Source: Synechococcales cyanobacterium bin31.maxbin.ball.101
GTDB taxonomy: Bacteria > Cyanobacteriota > Cyanobacteriia > Leptolyngbyales > Leptolyngbyaceae
Assembly: GCA_013298165.1 (NCBI GenBank)
Contig: JAAFJU010000012.1
Span: 1-62,750 of the forward strand
Direction of reading: 5' to 3'
DNA: 62,750 nt
The position numbers were made by a program, and so were the translations under genes. The notes beneath the pieces were generated by a model. That model did not search any database. It was given only the letters and a program-made list of their open reading frames with translations, and was not told where the DNA came from. Shown in pieces: positions 15,825 to 24,257 of this stretch (positions within the stretch are counted from its first letter, which is position 1; each line of letters begins with the position of its first letter).

Positions 15825-15954
15825 CTCCGTGCAAGTTTAAAAAGCTGTTTTTTCAACCCTCACCTAAGTGAAGATATCCGGACTCGAACCGAATCATTGA
15901 TTGTTAAGATCAACTTTTACCATGTTTGTAAGCTTTTTGTTTTAGGGCACGGAG
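15825..15954 (-). ncRNA. Y-RNA-like element D with tRNA-like module, inside the tRNA array
   Basis: Outer stem CTCCGTGC/GCACGGAG is perfect over eight pairs. The internal loop CCTAAAAC opposite AAACTT is followed by AAAAAGCT/AGCTTTTT, also perfect. Inside are an anticodon-type arm TTGAT-CTTAACA-ATCAA (UAA at the anticodon position), a T-arm ATTCGG-TTCGAGT-CCGGAT and an extra hairpin near 15859-15873; the D-arm is reduced. Loop and inner helix match elements A-C near the Ro gene. It occupies one slot between tRNA-Glu and tRNA-Trp. Confidence 0.82.
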
Positions 15955-15957
15955 CCA

Positions 15958-16029
15958 CACTGGAACTAGGATTTGAACCCAGAACTTCGGTTTTGGAGAC
16001 CGACGTGTTGCCGTTAACACCATTCCAGT
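15958..16029 (-). tRNA. tRNA-Trp(CCA)
   Basis: Acceptor ACTGGAA/TTCCAGT, anticodon arm TCGGT-CTCCAAA-ACCGA, T-arm CTGGG-TTCAAAT-CCTAG, G73. It starts four bases after element D ends. Confidence 0.92.
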
Positions 16030-16030
16030 T

Positions 16031-16106
16031 TGGTGGCAGCGGTGGGAGTTGCACCCACATCACTCAGGGTATGAACCTGATGCTCTGTCTGTTAAGCTAC
16101 ACTGCT
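16031..16106 (-). tRNA. tRNA-Met(CAU), unusual T-loop
   Basis: Acceptor AGCAGTG/CGCTGCC with an A1-C72 mismatch, anticodon arm TCAGG-TTCATAC-CCTGA, encoded ACCA. The T-loop is TGCAACT, shared with the CAU gene at 12792. The three G-C pairs of an initiator are absent, so an elongator is likelier despite the 1-72 mismatch. Confidence 0.82.
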
Positions 16107-16116
16107 ACAAGTTGAA

Positions 16117-16187
16117 ATCCAGGATGAGAATCGAACTCATGATGAATGGTTTTGCAGACCATCGCCTTACCACTTGGCTACCTGGAT
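16117..16187 (-). tRNA. tRNA-Cys(GCA)
   Basis: Acceptor ATCCAGG/CCTGGAT, anticodon arm ATGGT-CTGCAAA-ACCAT, T-arm ATGAG-TTCGATT-CTCAT, U73 as required for Cys. Confidence 0.92.
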
Positions 16188-16192
16188 TCAAA

Positions 16193-16268
16193 GGCGAGGG
16201 TGATGGGATTTGAACCCACGATCTTCTGTTCGACAAACAGATGCTTTGAGCCGCTAAGCTACACCCCC
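16193..16268 (-). tRNA. tRNA-Asp(GUC), first of the array
   Basis: Acceptor GGGGGTG/CACCCTC, anticodon arm TCTGT-TTGTCGA-ACAGA, T-arm GTGGG-TTCAAAT-CCCAT, G73, CC encoded. It is promoter-proximal, about 270 bases after the predicted promoter. Confidence 0.9.
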
Positions 16269-16702
16269 AGGGAAAGTGGAATGATGAATGCTGAATTTAG
16301 AATGGCGAGTTGATGGCTCATTAATTCTCACTTCCGCATTCACAATTCTCACTTTTTAAATTGTGGCATTTTGAATATATTTAGTTTTCAAGGTTCAAGT
16401 AAGTTCTGCATTGTTTGTTCTAATGCTTCATACGATCGAACTTATAAAATCGCTCTGACTGATTAAAGTCAGTTATTCAGTTGTAGATAGTGTTATTAAG
16501 AGGTGATTCGTTGGAATCAAGCTGTGTTTGCTTTCCTCATACTCTTATACTACATTGTAGTATTTGAAGTGTCAAGTGTTTTCTGAGATTTTTCTGAAGT
16601 TCTTTTAGTGTTGTATTTAGACGCTAGATTCGATGGGATTTCCAATCGTTTCTTTGCTCTAAATAGTTATCTCTAGTGTTCCATAACAGTAGAGATAACT
16701 AT
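16269..16702. other. Leader and promoter region of the tRNA array
   Basis: No gene is seen. The segment is AT-rich, lacks the HIP1 density of its surroundings, and has AATTCTCACTT repeats at 16324-16360. The array promoter is at 16547-16575. Confidence 0.6.
16547..16575 (-). promoter_or_regulatory. Promoter of the tRNA array with overlapping palindromic operator
   Basis: On the minus strand TTGACA (16575-16570), 17 bases and TAGTAT (16552-16547) form a strong sigma-70-type promoter. The spacer and -10 box coincide with ATACTACATTGTAGTAT, a near-perfect 17-base palindrome. A repressor there would silence the whole array. Related TACA...TGTA palindromes occur at 7794, 18199 and 40610. Confidence 0.75.
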
Positions 16703-17101
16703 TTACACCTTTGATGAAGCCTTGACCTGCGTTGAACTCCAGAGTCGATCGATGAATAACTCAATTCGATCGCTGAGGCTCGTGACAAACATGCCTTCAT
16801 ACGCTTCATAACTTCCTGCAACCCAGGTTCCACGCAAACTAATTTCGTAGAACTCATGATCAACACTGGTGAGGTCGATCGATCGCATGGTTTCGCCATG
16901 AACAGTGGCTTTAAACTCCTTGAGATTCACGCTATTCACGGGAACTAAGAATGAAGCGCGTCCAGGCTGGACACAGATCGCTTGACCTGTCCGAACCGCA
17001 AGCAGCACTCGTTGGGAAATCAATGTCTCAACAAGATTGTCAACCGGAACAGTAATGCGTTCGAGATGTAACCCGACTTCGGTATAGGTCAGTTTTAACA
17101 T
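16703..17101 (-). CDS. alr0857-family protein (paralogue 1)
   Basis: The start at 17101 (MLKLTYTEVGL) has GAGAGG upstream. The 132 residues follow the pattern of a cyanobacterial conserved family often labelled alr0857: MLKLxYTE, an LAVRTGQAICVQPGRASFLVP strand region, EISLRGTWVA and FVTSLSDRIELFIDRLW. No function is established. A paralogue lies at 39863-40234 with the same blocks. It precedes the array promoter on the same strand, about 130 bases away, but probably has its own terminator-proximal unit. Confidence 0.75.
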   Translation of the reverse strand: MLKLTYTEVGLHLERITVPVDNLVETLISQRVLLAVRTGQAICVQPGRASFLVPVNSVNLKEFKATVHGETMRSIDLTSVDHEFYEISLRGTWVAGSYEAYEGMFVTSLSDRIELFIDRLWSSTQVKASSKV

Positions 17102-17131
17102 GGGTCCTCTCACTGATTTAAAACGTCATGT

Positions 17132-17192
17132 CCCCCAGAATTGGGGGCTAGGGGGCGGTTCGTCAGGGTACTTGTAATACCCTAAGCCCCCT
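17132..17192. repeat. GGGGG-type dispersed repeat with nested hairpins
   Basis: CCCCCA-GAAT-TGGGGG is followed by AGGGGGC ... GCCCCCT enclosing AGGGTA/TACCCT. It spans the stop of the HNH gene and can act as a 3' hairpin. Related copies are at 39829, 50985, 54550 and 58907. Confidence 0.75.
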
Positions 17193-17718
17193 TATTAGCC
17201 CAGAACTGTTCTGCAAAGGTCACTGCCGGATGCAAAGGTGCTCTGGGCTTGGACCTGAGATGGAGATTCGTGTCGTGAAGCAACCGATCGCTCTTGCGGC
17301 CATTACAAGAAGCACAAGCCGTAACCACATTTTCCCAGGTGTGTTGCCCCCCCTTCGATCGGGGAATCACATGATCCAAGGTGAGATGTTTCCGACTGCC
17401 GCAGTATTGGCAAGCATGGTTATCTCGCTGTAGTACACCACGACGGTTTACTGGAGGCACTCGCCAATGGCGTTCGGGATTGCCGAAGGTGAGTCGAATG
17501 TGTTCTGGGACTTGTAGTACGTGGCTTGGAGACCGAACTTCCCAAATTTGAGAATCTCCAGCGTAGTCACCTAGATCGATCGGTTCTGCCTGTCCAGTGA
17601 CGAGGAGGACGATCGCCCGTTTCATCGGAATGCGACTGACGGGGAGATAGTTTTTAGAGAACACCACGACTGTGTTCTGAAGAATCGATGGATAGGTGGG
17701 ACGGTTTAGAGTTTGCAT
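17182..17718 (-). CDS. HNH endonuclease
   Basis: The 178-residue protein has a C-terminal HNH module: NHACQYCGSRKHLTLDHVIPRSKGGQHTWENVVTACASCNGRK, with two CxxC pairs for zinc, the catalytic His in LDHVIP and the Asn/His positions of the beta-beta-alpha-metal fold. The N-terminal 80 residues (VVFSKNYLPVSRIPMKRAIVLL) are the conserved leader of the cyanobacterial and actinobacterial McrA-like type. AGGAG lies eight bases before ATG. No methyltransferase or restriction partner is nearby. A terminator separates it from the small gene upstream. Confidence 0.92.
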   Translation of the reverse strand: MQTLNRPTYPSILQNTVVVFSKNYLPVSRIPMKRAIVLLVTGQAEPIDLGDYAGDSQIWEVRSPSHVLQVPEHIRLTFGNPERHWRVPPVNRRGVLQRDNHACQYCGSRKHLTLDHVIPRSKGGQHTWENVVTACASCNGRKSDRLLHDTNLHLRSKPRAPLHPAVTFAEQFWANKGA

Positions 17719-17759
17719 GATGCTCTCCTCGTCAGGTGGCTCGATCGGTGTACGTGAGC

Positions 17760-17799
17760 AAAAAAATCCCCGCTCTTGGTCTTGAATCCAGGAGCGGGG
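17760..17799 (-). terminator. Intrinsic terminator
   Basis: On the minus strand CCCCGCTC ... GAGCGGGG (eight pairs, 16-base loop) is followed by ATTTTTTT. It ends the small gene at 17824-18093 before the HNH gene. Confidence 0.88.
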
Positions 17800-17823
17800 A
17801 GAAAAGCAGTGATTGCTTTTTCT

Positions 17824-18093
17824 TTAGACTAGAGACGGCGTTAAGGCATCTCTAGTGCTCCTGAGAGTGTGATATTTAGTCCAATCCGGGCGGCGATTGT
17901 CGCAGCTTGGCGCTCTACCAATACAGAGATTTTGCTGAATCCCAATATAGAAAAACGCGCTAAATAAGCTGCCCAAGCCACCCAAAATCTCTGTGCCTGC
18001 CATGACAGTCTCCACGACCATCCGCAGCACGATCGTCATCTCGGTGGCGAGATGCGAGGGCAGCGTAGAGGGTATGGAGAACAATAGAGACAT
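17824..18093 (-). CDS. Small hydrophobic protein of unknown function
   Basis: The 89-residue frame starts MSLLFSIPSTLPSHLATEM after GAGGT. A hydrophobic helix covers about residues 20-52, followed by a polar tail with two cysteines. It has its own downstream terminator, which supports real transcription. No family recognised; the tail may not be conserved. Confidence 0.5.
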   Translation of the reverse strand: MSLLFSIPSTLPSHLATEMTIVLRMVVETVMAGTEILGGLGSLFSAFFYIGIQQNLCIGRAPSCDNRRPDWTKYHTLRSTRDALTPSLV

Positions 18094-18198
18094 GGAAACC
18101 TCAGGTGGGAATCTAGATTATAGTGGTGGTGAAAGATAAAGTTTCAGCACAGACTTTTTAGCCTTGTCAGGACTCTTATCAAGTCGTGCTAACCGAAT

Positions 18199-18213
18199 AC
18201 TACATCTTGTAGT
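18199..18213 (+). promoter_or_regulatory. ACTACA-TCT-TGTAGT palindrome
   Basis: A perfect 6-base inverted repeat with three-base spacing lies just before the cyclase start. It shares half-sites with the palindrome on the array promoter. No clear -35/-10 pair was found around it. Confidence 0.5.
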
Positions 18214-18218
18214 TTGAT

Positions 18219-20324
18219 TTGGCAAGAGGGGCGGTGAAAAAACTTTACCATCGCTCTCTTAGCCCTGTCTTTGGGAAGACTAGCCATTTATATGCCCTAT
18301 TCCGCGAACTTATGCAATTCCTGAAATTCCCTTCAAGCCTCAAACTCGGATTTCGTCCTAAGGTACGGCTGCGAACGACCTTAGTGGTCCTTTCCGTCAT
18401 TCAAGTGGTGGGTTCGATCGCGATCGTCGGCTATCTGGCAAACCGAAATCGGGAAAAAGGAATTCAGGATTTTTCAAGTCAATTGCGGGAGGAGGTCGCG
18501 GAGCGAGTTGAGCAGGAAATTCGGCATTATTTAGAAAAGCCCTTCTTGGTAAATGAAATTAATTCACAGTTAGCGCAGCAAAAATTATTGCAACTCGACG
18601 ACCCCGCAGAACTCGAAACCTACTTCCTAAAGCAGAGCAAAACCTTTAATCAACTCGAAACGATCGCCTACAGCGACCTCTCTCGCAATGACTATATTGG
18701 GGCCAATGGAACGGGTAAGTATACGATCGTGGCATCACCAGGAAATGGAATGCGGCGCTATGCCTACGGGACGGATGGCGATCAACGAGGTCCCATTCTT
18801 GCGGAAAAAGCAGACTATGATGTGCGGCAACGGCCTTGGTATAAGACAGCAATGAAAACCAAATTGCCGACTTGGGATGCGATCGCCCCTGCCCCAGTGG
18901 GCCAGCGCTTGGATATGTCGGCAGTTTCTCCGTTTTATGAATCGGGAATTATGCGTGGAGTGTTTGTCACGCAAATTAGTTTATCTGGAATTAGCCTATT
19001 TCTAAGTAAATTGGAAATTAGTAAATCAGGGCAAGTGTTAATTTTAGAACGCAATGGCTTGCTAGTGGCAAATTCCACCGTAGAAAACCCCTTTATTCCT
19101 GGGCGTGAGGGTTCATCTCCAAAACGTCTTCCCGCGATCGATGCGCAAAGTCCCCATCTTCGATCTGCGACAAAAACCTTGATCGATCGGTTTGGCGGAC
19201 TCGATCGGATTCAGGAGACCCAGAAGCTGGATTTCATGTTGAATCAAGAACGGCAATTGCTTCAAGTACAGCCCTTTAAAGATGGCCATGGCATTGATTG
19301 GCTCATTGTGGTGATTGTCCCCGAATCTAATTTCACCGCAGAAATCGCTGCCAACACCCAAATGACCTTGGTATGGTGTAGTCTCGCCGTGATAGTGGCG
19401 ATCGCATTTGGCATTTGGTCAGCCCATCGAATTGTGCGCCCGCTGCTGCGCATTACCCGAGCGTCTCAAGAAATGGCGGACGGAAATCTCCAACAGAACG
19501 ATTATCATAGCGGCATCATTGAATTGTCATCGCTGGGGAATTCCTTTAATCGCATGGCAAGGCAGATTAGAGAGTCATTTGAAACGCTGGAACATCGCGT
19601 TGAAAAACGAACCTTTGAACTGAATCGAGAGAAAGATCGATCGGATCAGCTATTGCTTAATATCTTGCCAGAGTCGATCGCCCACCAACTCAAACAAACG
19701 AATACTGCCCCTGCACAGCAGTTCGAAGAGGCCACGATTCTGTTCGCAGATATTGTAGGATTTACAAGTTTGTCAGCGCGGATGGAAGCAATGGAATTGG
19801 TGGCGGGATTAAACCAAATTTTCTCGGCTTTTGATGCGTTAACCCAAAAGTATGGTCTAGAGAAGATCAAGACGATCGGCGATGCTTATATGGTAGCGGG
19901 TGGCATTCCGATCGCTCGGGCCGACCATGCACAAGCGATCGCAGCCATGGCCTTGGATATGCAAACCGAAATGCTGCGATTAAATGAAGTACTCGGTGAG
20001 CCGTTACAAATTAGAATTGGGATTCATTCGGGACCTGTGGTCGCCGGGGTGATTGGGATTCGGAAATTTATTTATGATCTGTGGGGCGATGCGGTGAATG
20101 TGGCATCCCGTATGGAATCCCATGGAGAACCAGGATTCATTCAAGTGACTGATGTAACCTACGAATTACTAAAGAACGAATTTATTTTGGAATCACGAGG
20201 GACGATTAATGTCAAAGGCCGGGGTGCAATGCAGACCTATTGGTTGCTCGGTCGGCGATTGTCTGTGATGCCGATCGTTGAAAAATCCCCAGAGACAATC
20301 GCCGAAAAGCTCCCAGCGATTTAA
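18219..20324 (+). CDS. Membrane-anchored class III adenylate cyclase
   Basis: The architecture is: membrane helix (TTLVVLSVIQVVGSIAIVGYL, near 55-75); extracellular Cache-type sensor to about 375 (VSPFYESGIMRGVFVTQISL); second helix (TLVWCSLAVIVAIAFGIWSA); HAMP linker; catalytic domain from about 500. The catalytic domain has metal-binding FADIVGFTSLS, EKIKTIGDAYMVAGG and WGDAVNVASRMES. Lys in KIKT and Asp in IYDLWGD suggest ATP rather than GTP as substrate. It converts an outside signal into cAMP. The TTG start at 18219 is uncertain; ATG at 18312 (MQFLKF) is an alternative. Its stop overlaps the convergent PsiE-like gene by four bases. Confidence 0.9.
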   Translation: MARGAVKKLYHRSLSPVFGKTSHLYALFRELMQFLKFPSSLKLGFRPKVRLRTTLVVLSVIQVVGSIAIVGYLANRNREKGIQDFSSQLREEVAERVEQEIRHYLEKPFLVNEINSQLAQQKLLQLDDPAELETYFLKQSKTFNQLETIAYSDLSRNDYIGANGTGKYTIVASPGNGMRRYAYGTDGDQRGPILAEKADYDVRQRPWYKTAMKTKLPTWDAIAPAPVGQRLDMSAVSPFYESGIMRGVFVTQISLSGISLFLSKLEISKSGQVLILERNGLLVANSTVENPFIPGREGSSPKRLPAIDAQSPHLRSATKTLIDRFGGLDRIQETQKLDFMLNQERQLLQVQPFKDGHGIDWLIVVIVPESNFTAEIAANTQMTLVWCSLAVIVAIAFGIWSAHRIVRPLLRITRASQEMADGNLQQNDYHSGIIELSSLGNSFNRMARQIRESFETLEHRVEKRTFELNREKDRSDQLLLNILPESIAHQLKQTNTAPAQQFEEATILFADIVGFTSLSARMEAMELVAGLNQIFSAFDALTQKYGLEKIKTIGDAYMVAGGIPIARADHAQAIAAMALDMQTEMLRLNEVLGEPLQIRIGIHSGPVVAGVIGIRKFIYDLWGDAVNVASRMESHGEPGFIQVTDVTYELLKNEFILESRGTINVKGRGAMQTYWLLGRRLSVMPIVEKSPETIAEKLPAI

Positions 20325-20854
20325 TGATTCGATTTGAATTCTTTGACCCGATCGGACACCTGTTGCTCAGGATTAATCCCTTCAAAGGTTGGCGGCATCC
20401 AAACACGCACCACGAGCAGGACGGCCATGGACAGTAGAAAGGCACAGGTGGCAACCACTTGCTGCCATTCCACTTCCAAAACCCCCTTAACGATGACTTC
20501 CCGCAGGACCGAGACGATCGCCACCTCCACCGAAACCCCAATAGAGACTCGCTGCTCCTGCAAATAAATAATCAGAAGTCGAAACAACTCGACTAAGATT
20601 AAAATAAATAAAATATCTGCCGTAATCTCATGGAACTGCAATGTCAGCATCAATGACAGAAAGATTTCTTTCAACTGCAAAACCATCACGCAAAACAAGC
20701 CAATACATAGGGAAATAGCAATCAAATCTTGAACGCCTTCCAAAACGCGAACGATATGACTCCGTCGAAACTTACGATACCAAGGGACGATCGGGCTAGG
20801 AATGGTCACTGCGATCGGATGTGAGGTAGAAGCCGTGCTGATTTCTTGCAACAT
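20321..20854 (-). CDS. PsiE-family membrane protein
   Basis: The 177-residue protein has four predicted membrane helices (DLIAISLCIGLFCVMVLQL, a helix near LMLTLQFHEI, ADILFILILVELFRLLIIYL and VVATCAFLLSMAVLLVV). The motif LFRLLIIYLQEQRVSIGVSVEVAIVSVLREVI is typical of PsiE, a phosphate-starvation-inducible inner-membrane protein of unknown action. It converges with the cyclase gene and ends within its last codons, so the two 3' ends share four bases. Confidence 0.8.
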   Translation of the reverse strand: MLQEISTASTSHPIAVTIPSPIVPWYRKFRRSHIVRVLEGVQDLIAISLCIGLFCVMVLQLKEIFLSLMLTLQFHEITADILFILILVELFRLLIIYLQEQRVSIGVSVEVAIVSVLREVIVKGVLEVEWQQVVATCAFLLSMAVLLVVRVWMPPTFEGINPEQQVSDRVKEFKSNH

Positions 20855-21080
20855 CGTTAAGTCCTGTAATAAAGGCTTAAACGGATAGTAACCTCAAGTC
20901 TCCTAATCTTTCAAGCCTTCTTCAATCAGCTTACCTAATCAATGATATGCCTCAATACTAGGCGGCGACAAGTTTTGATGCATTGCGGCAATGACTGTGC
21001 AACGGGGAACCTCTTTTAGCTAAGATAGGGTGAGATCGCCTTGGAATCTTGTCCCTTCCTACTCTCCACGGTTTCCTATC

Positions 21081-21914
21081 ATGTATCAGCCGATCGACTT
21101 ACGTAACCTACCGCACCTGCGAACTGAACCGCTGCCAACGATGTATGATTTGCCGAGTGAAGACCCGGAGGAGCCTGGTTTGCCTGATCAATTTCATGAA
21201 TATCAGCCGCAGCTCCTCCGCGAAACCTGTCGCTTGCCGTATATTAGCCCTGACGAATATTTGACCTGTGCCGATCTCAACCTCTACTACGACTCACGCA
21301 ACCCACTTTGGCATAAGCGTCCAGACTGGTTTTTGGTACTAGGTGCTTCGCCGGGACGGCAGATTGCAGATTTGCGTTGGAGCTATGTGACCTGGATTGA
21401 GCAGGTGAATCCATTTTTAGTAGTGGAACTATTATCGCCTGGGACCGAAGCAGAGGACCTTGGCCAAACCCTGCGCGAAGTCAATCGCCCACCCACCAAA
21501 TGGCAGGTCTATGAACAAATTCTCAAAATTCCTTACTATGTCCTGTACGATCGCTACACCCTAACATTCCGCCTTTTTCAATTGGTGGGGATGCGCTATC
21601 AAGAACTCACGATTCAGAATCAACGCTATTGGTTTGAGGATCTTAGCCTTGGACTAGGCATCTTTCCGGGAATCTATGCGGGCTATGAAGGTCAGTGGCT
21701 GCAATGGTATGACGCGACTGGAACGGTGATCCCCAGCGATCGAGAAAAAGCCGATCGCGAAACCCAAAGAGCCGATCGCGAAAGCCAACGGGCTGAACAG
21801 GAGAGCCAACGGGCTGAACAGGAAAGCCAACGGGCTGAACAGGAAAGCCAACGGGCCGATCGTCTAGCAGAACGACTTCGGGAACTTGGAATTGATCCGA
21901 ATTCCCTGGAATAA
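21081..21914 (+). CDS. Uma2-family PD-(D/E)XK-like protein with a repeated C-terminus
   Basis: I start at ATG 21081 (MYQPIDL). The 277 residues contain the Uma2 core: RPDWFLVLG, NPFLVVELLSPGTEAEDLG, KWQVYEQILKIPYYVLYDRYTLTFRLFQL and a GLGIFPGIYAGYEGQWLQWYD tail. These proteins are very common in cyanobacteria and have a restriction-endonuclease-like fold of unknown role. Residues 215-265 are a coiled coil of DRExQRA/AEQESQR heptads coded by tandem 21-base repeats (21750-21870), likely variable in length between strains. Confidence 0.85.
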   Translation: MYQPIDLRNLPHLRTEPLPTMYDLPSEDPEEPGLPDQFHEYQPQLLRETCRLPYISPDEYLTCADLNLYYDSRNPLWHKRPDWFLVLGASPGRQIADLRWSYVTWIEQVNPFLVVELLSPGTEAEDLGQTLREVNRPPTKWQVYEQILKIPYYVLYDRYTLTFRLFQLVGMRYQELTIQNQRYWFEDLSLGLGIFPGIYAGYEGQWLQWYDATGTVIPSDREKADRETQRADRESQRAEQESQRAEQESQRAEQESQRADRLAERLRELGIDPNSLE

Positions 21915-22003
21915 CGATCGAAAGCAAGGGATGTTTTTGACTCAACTTCTCTCTGCTTTCCGGGTATGCTTAACGGGTGTCCATTTTAAAGTTAATTTGT
22001 ACT

Positions 22004-24226
22004 ATGAACCCGATTGCGGCTGATGCTCATTTCGAGACCTATCTGAAGCATTACTTTGGATACGATAGCTTTCGGATGGGTCAGCGAGAAATCATTCAGT
22101 CGGCCATGGACGATCGGGATGTCCTAGTCCTCATTCCCACAGGTGGCGGAAAATCCCTGTGCTTTCAATTGCCTGCCTTGCTAAAACCGGGTCTTACCAT
22201 TGTCGTCTCGCCGTTGATTGCCCTGATGCAGGATCAAGTGCAGCAGCTTGAAACCAATGGGATTCCCGCGACGTTTCTCAATAGCAGTTTGTCCTTGCAA
22301 GAATCACGACAACGATCGCGGGACGTTCTAGCAGGCAAGATCAAACTCCTTTATGTCGCTCCGGAACGATTGCTGAGTGATGAATTTTCCATGGATTTTC
22401 TGCCGCAGGTGCAGGCTTCTATTGGGGTGTCGGCTTTTGCGATCGATGAAGCGCACTGTGTATCGGAATGGGGGCATGACTTTAGGCCGGAGTATCGACG
22501 GCTGGCGACGCTGCGATCGCAATATCCCAATGTACCGATTTGGGCCTTGACGGCGACGGCAACAGAGCGAGTGCGGGCTGATATTATCGCGCAGTTGAAC
22601 TTAAAAAATCCGTTTGTTCAAATCAGCAGTTTCAATCGACCTAATTTGTATTATGAAGTAAGAGCCAAAACCCGGAATACCTACGATGACATGCGATCGC
22701 AGGTGGAACAAGCCAATGGTCCCGTTGTGATCTATTGTCTCAGTCGTAAACGGGTTGAAGAAGTAGCTGCAAAGCTTTTAAAAGATGGAATTAAAGCCAT
22801 TCCATACCATGCTGGAATGAATGCTGAAGACCGATCGCGGAATCAAAGCCGATTTATTCGAGATGATGTTCAGGTGATTGTAGCAACGATCGCGTTTGGG
22901 ATGGGCATCAACAAACCAGATGTTCGGTTGGTGATTCACTATGATTTGCCTAAAAATATTGAAGGCTATTATCAAGAATCAGGACGGGCAGGACGGGACG
23001 GTGAACCTGCGGTCTGTACCTTATACTATGGTTTAGGTGATATTAAAACGATCGAATATATTATTGCTCAGAAAGTTGATCCGACGACAGGAACGCCACT
23101 GGAAGAAGAGCAACGAATTGCAACGCAACAGTTACGGCGAGTAATTAACTATTCAGAAGCTCTAGAATGCCGTCGTACGGTACAACTCAGCTACTTTGGT
23201 GAAAGCTTTCCCGGTGACTGCGGAGCCTGCGACAATTGCCGCTATCCTAAACCGCTGGAAGACCGCACGATCGAAGCCCAAAAGTTTCTCTCCTGTATCG
23301 CCCGTTTTGCCCAACGCGATCAAAACTATGGGACCAATTACACGATCGATGTCCTGCGGGGTTCTAAAGAAAAACGGATTTTGTTAAATCGTCATGATCA
23401 GCTCTCAACCTATGGCATTGGCAAAGACCGATCGCCCGACGAATGGAAAATGATTGCCCGATCGTTGATCCACCAAGGCTTAGTAGATGAAGCGACGGAT
23501 GGCTATTCGGTGTTGCAGTTGAATGAATTGAGTTGGGAAGTGCTGAAGGGCGAACGAAAAGTTTTGGTGGCGATCGAAACGAAAAAAGAAACCGCCACCA
23601 TTGTCCGATCGGATTCAAACAATGCTCAAGTGGAAGAACTGTTCGATCGGCTCAAAGCCTTACGGAAGGAACTCGCCGACGAACAAAAGGTTCCACCTTA
23701 CGTTATTTTTTCCAATGCCACGCTGCGAGAAATGGCACAGCAGCAACCGTTGGCGCGGGCGCAATTCCTTCAGCTATCCGGCGTGGGCGATCGGAAACTC
23801 TCCCAGTACGGTGAAGCCTTCATGGACGAAATCACCGCCTTCCGCGAAGACCACGGCCTCCCCATTTCCGGCGATACCAAAACTAAGACGATCGCCCCTC
23901 TCAAAACCGCAACGCCCGGTAACGTCACTGCAACCCATTTAGAAACGCTAGGCTTACATCAGAAGGGATTGAGACTAGATGATATTGCAGAACAGCGAGA
24001 CTTGCGACGGGGCACGATTATGAGTCATTTGGAGCTGTTGCTGGAGAATGGCTATTCGGTGGAACTCGATCGGCTGGTGTCCCGCGATCGGAGTGCCCAA
24101 ATCTTACAAGCCTTTGATCAGACGAAACTCGATTCTCTGACTGCCATTCGAGAGATCGTTGGTGAATCCATTAGTTTTGACGAGATACGGCTCGTGCGAG
24201 CATGGTGGCGGCGGAAGAAGCGATAA
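22004..24226 (+). CDS. recQ: ATP-dependent DNA helicase RecQ
   Basis: I start at ATG 22004 (MNPIAAD), giving 740 residues. The helicase core has VLIPTGGGKSLCFQLPAL (Walker A), AIDEAHCVSEWGHDFRPEY (DEAH and aromatic-rich loop) and YQESGRAGRDG (motif VI). A zinc site follows (CRRTVQLSYFGE, CGACDNCR), then RQC, an HRDC domain near 590-650 (LREMAQQQPLARAQFLQLSGVGDRKLSQYG) and a C-terminal winged-helix segment (HQKGLRLDDIAEQRDLRRGTIMSHLELLLENG). It unwinds recombination intermediates 3' to 5'. The domain set is complete. Confidence 0.96.
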   Translation: MNPIAADAHFETYLKHYFGYDSFRMGQREIIQSAMDDRDVLVLIPTGGGKSLCFQLPALLKPGLTIVVSPLIALMQDQVQQLETNGIPATFLNSSLSLQESRQRSRDVLAGKIKLLYVAPERLLSDEFSMDFLPQVQASIGVSAFAIDEAHCVSEWGHDFRPEYRRLATLRSQYPNVPIWALTATATERVRADIIAQLNLKNPFVQISSFNRPNLYYEVRAKTRNTYDDMRSQVEQANGPVVIYCLSRKRVEEVAAKLLKDGIKAIPYHAGMNAEDRSRNQSRFIRDDVQVIVATIAFGMGINKPDVRLVIHYDLPKNIEGYYQESGRAGRDGEPAVCTLYYGLGDIKTIEYIIAQKVDPTTGTPLEEEQRIATQQLRRVINYSEALECRRTVQLSYFGESFPGDCGACDNCRYPKPLEDRTIEAQKFLSCIARFAQRDQNYGTNYTIDVLRGSKEKRILLNRHDQLSTYGIGKDRSPDEWKMIARSLIHQGLVDEATDGYSVLQLNELSWEVLKGERKVLVAIETKKETATIVRSDSNNAQVEELFDRLKALRKELADEQKVPPYVIFSNATLREMAQQQPLARAQFLQLSGVGDRKLSQYGEAFMDEITAFREDHGLPISGDTKTKTIAPLKTATPGNVTATHLETLGLHQKGLRLDDIAEQRDLRRGTIMSHLELLLENGYSVELDRLVSRDRSAQILQAFDQTKLDSLTAIREIVGESISFDEIRLVRAWWRRKKR

Positions 24227-24257
24227 GGGATAGTCTGTTTTCTGATGCTCCAATGTC

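Noticed and set aside
11981-16268. Several plus- and minus-strand open frames of 60-130 codons across the tRNA array
   Set aside because: They run through tRNA genes, have repetitive RTRT/SPxF-type translations and lack ribosome-binding sites; they are by-products of tRNA sequence.
11981-16268. CRISPR array
   Set aside because: The regular spacing comes from tRNA genes with different bodies; there are no identical direct repeats with unique spacers, and no cas genes.
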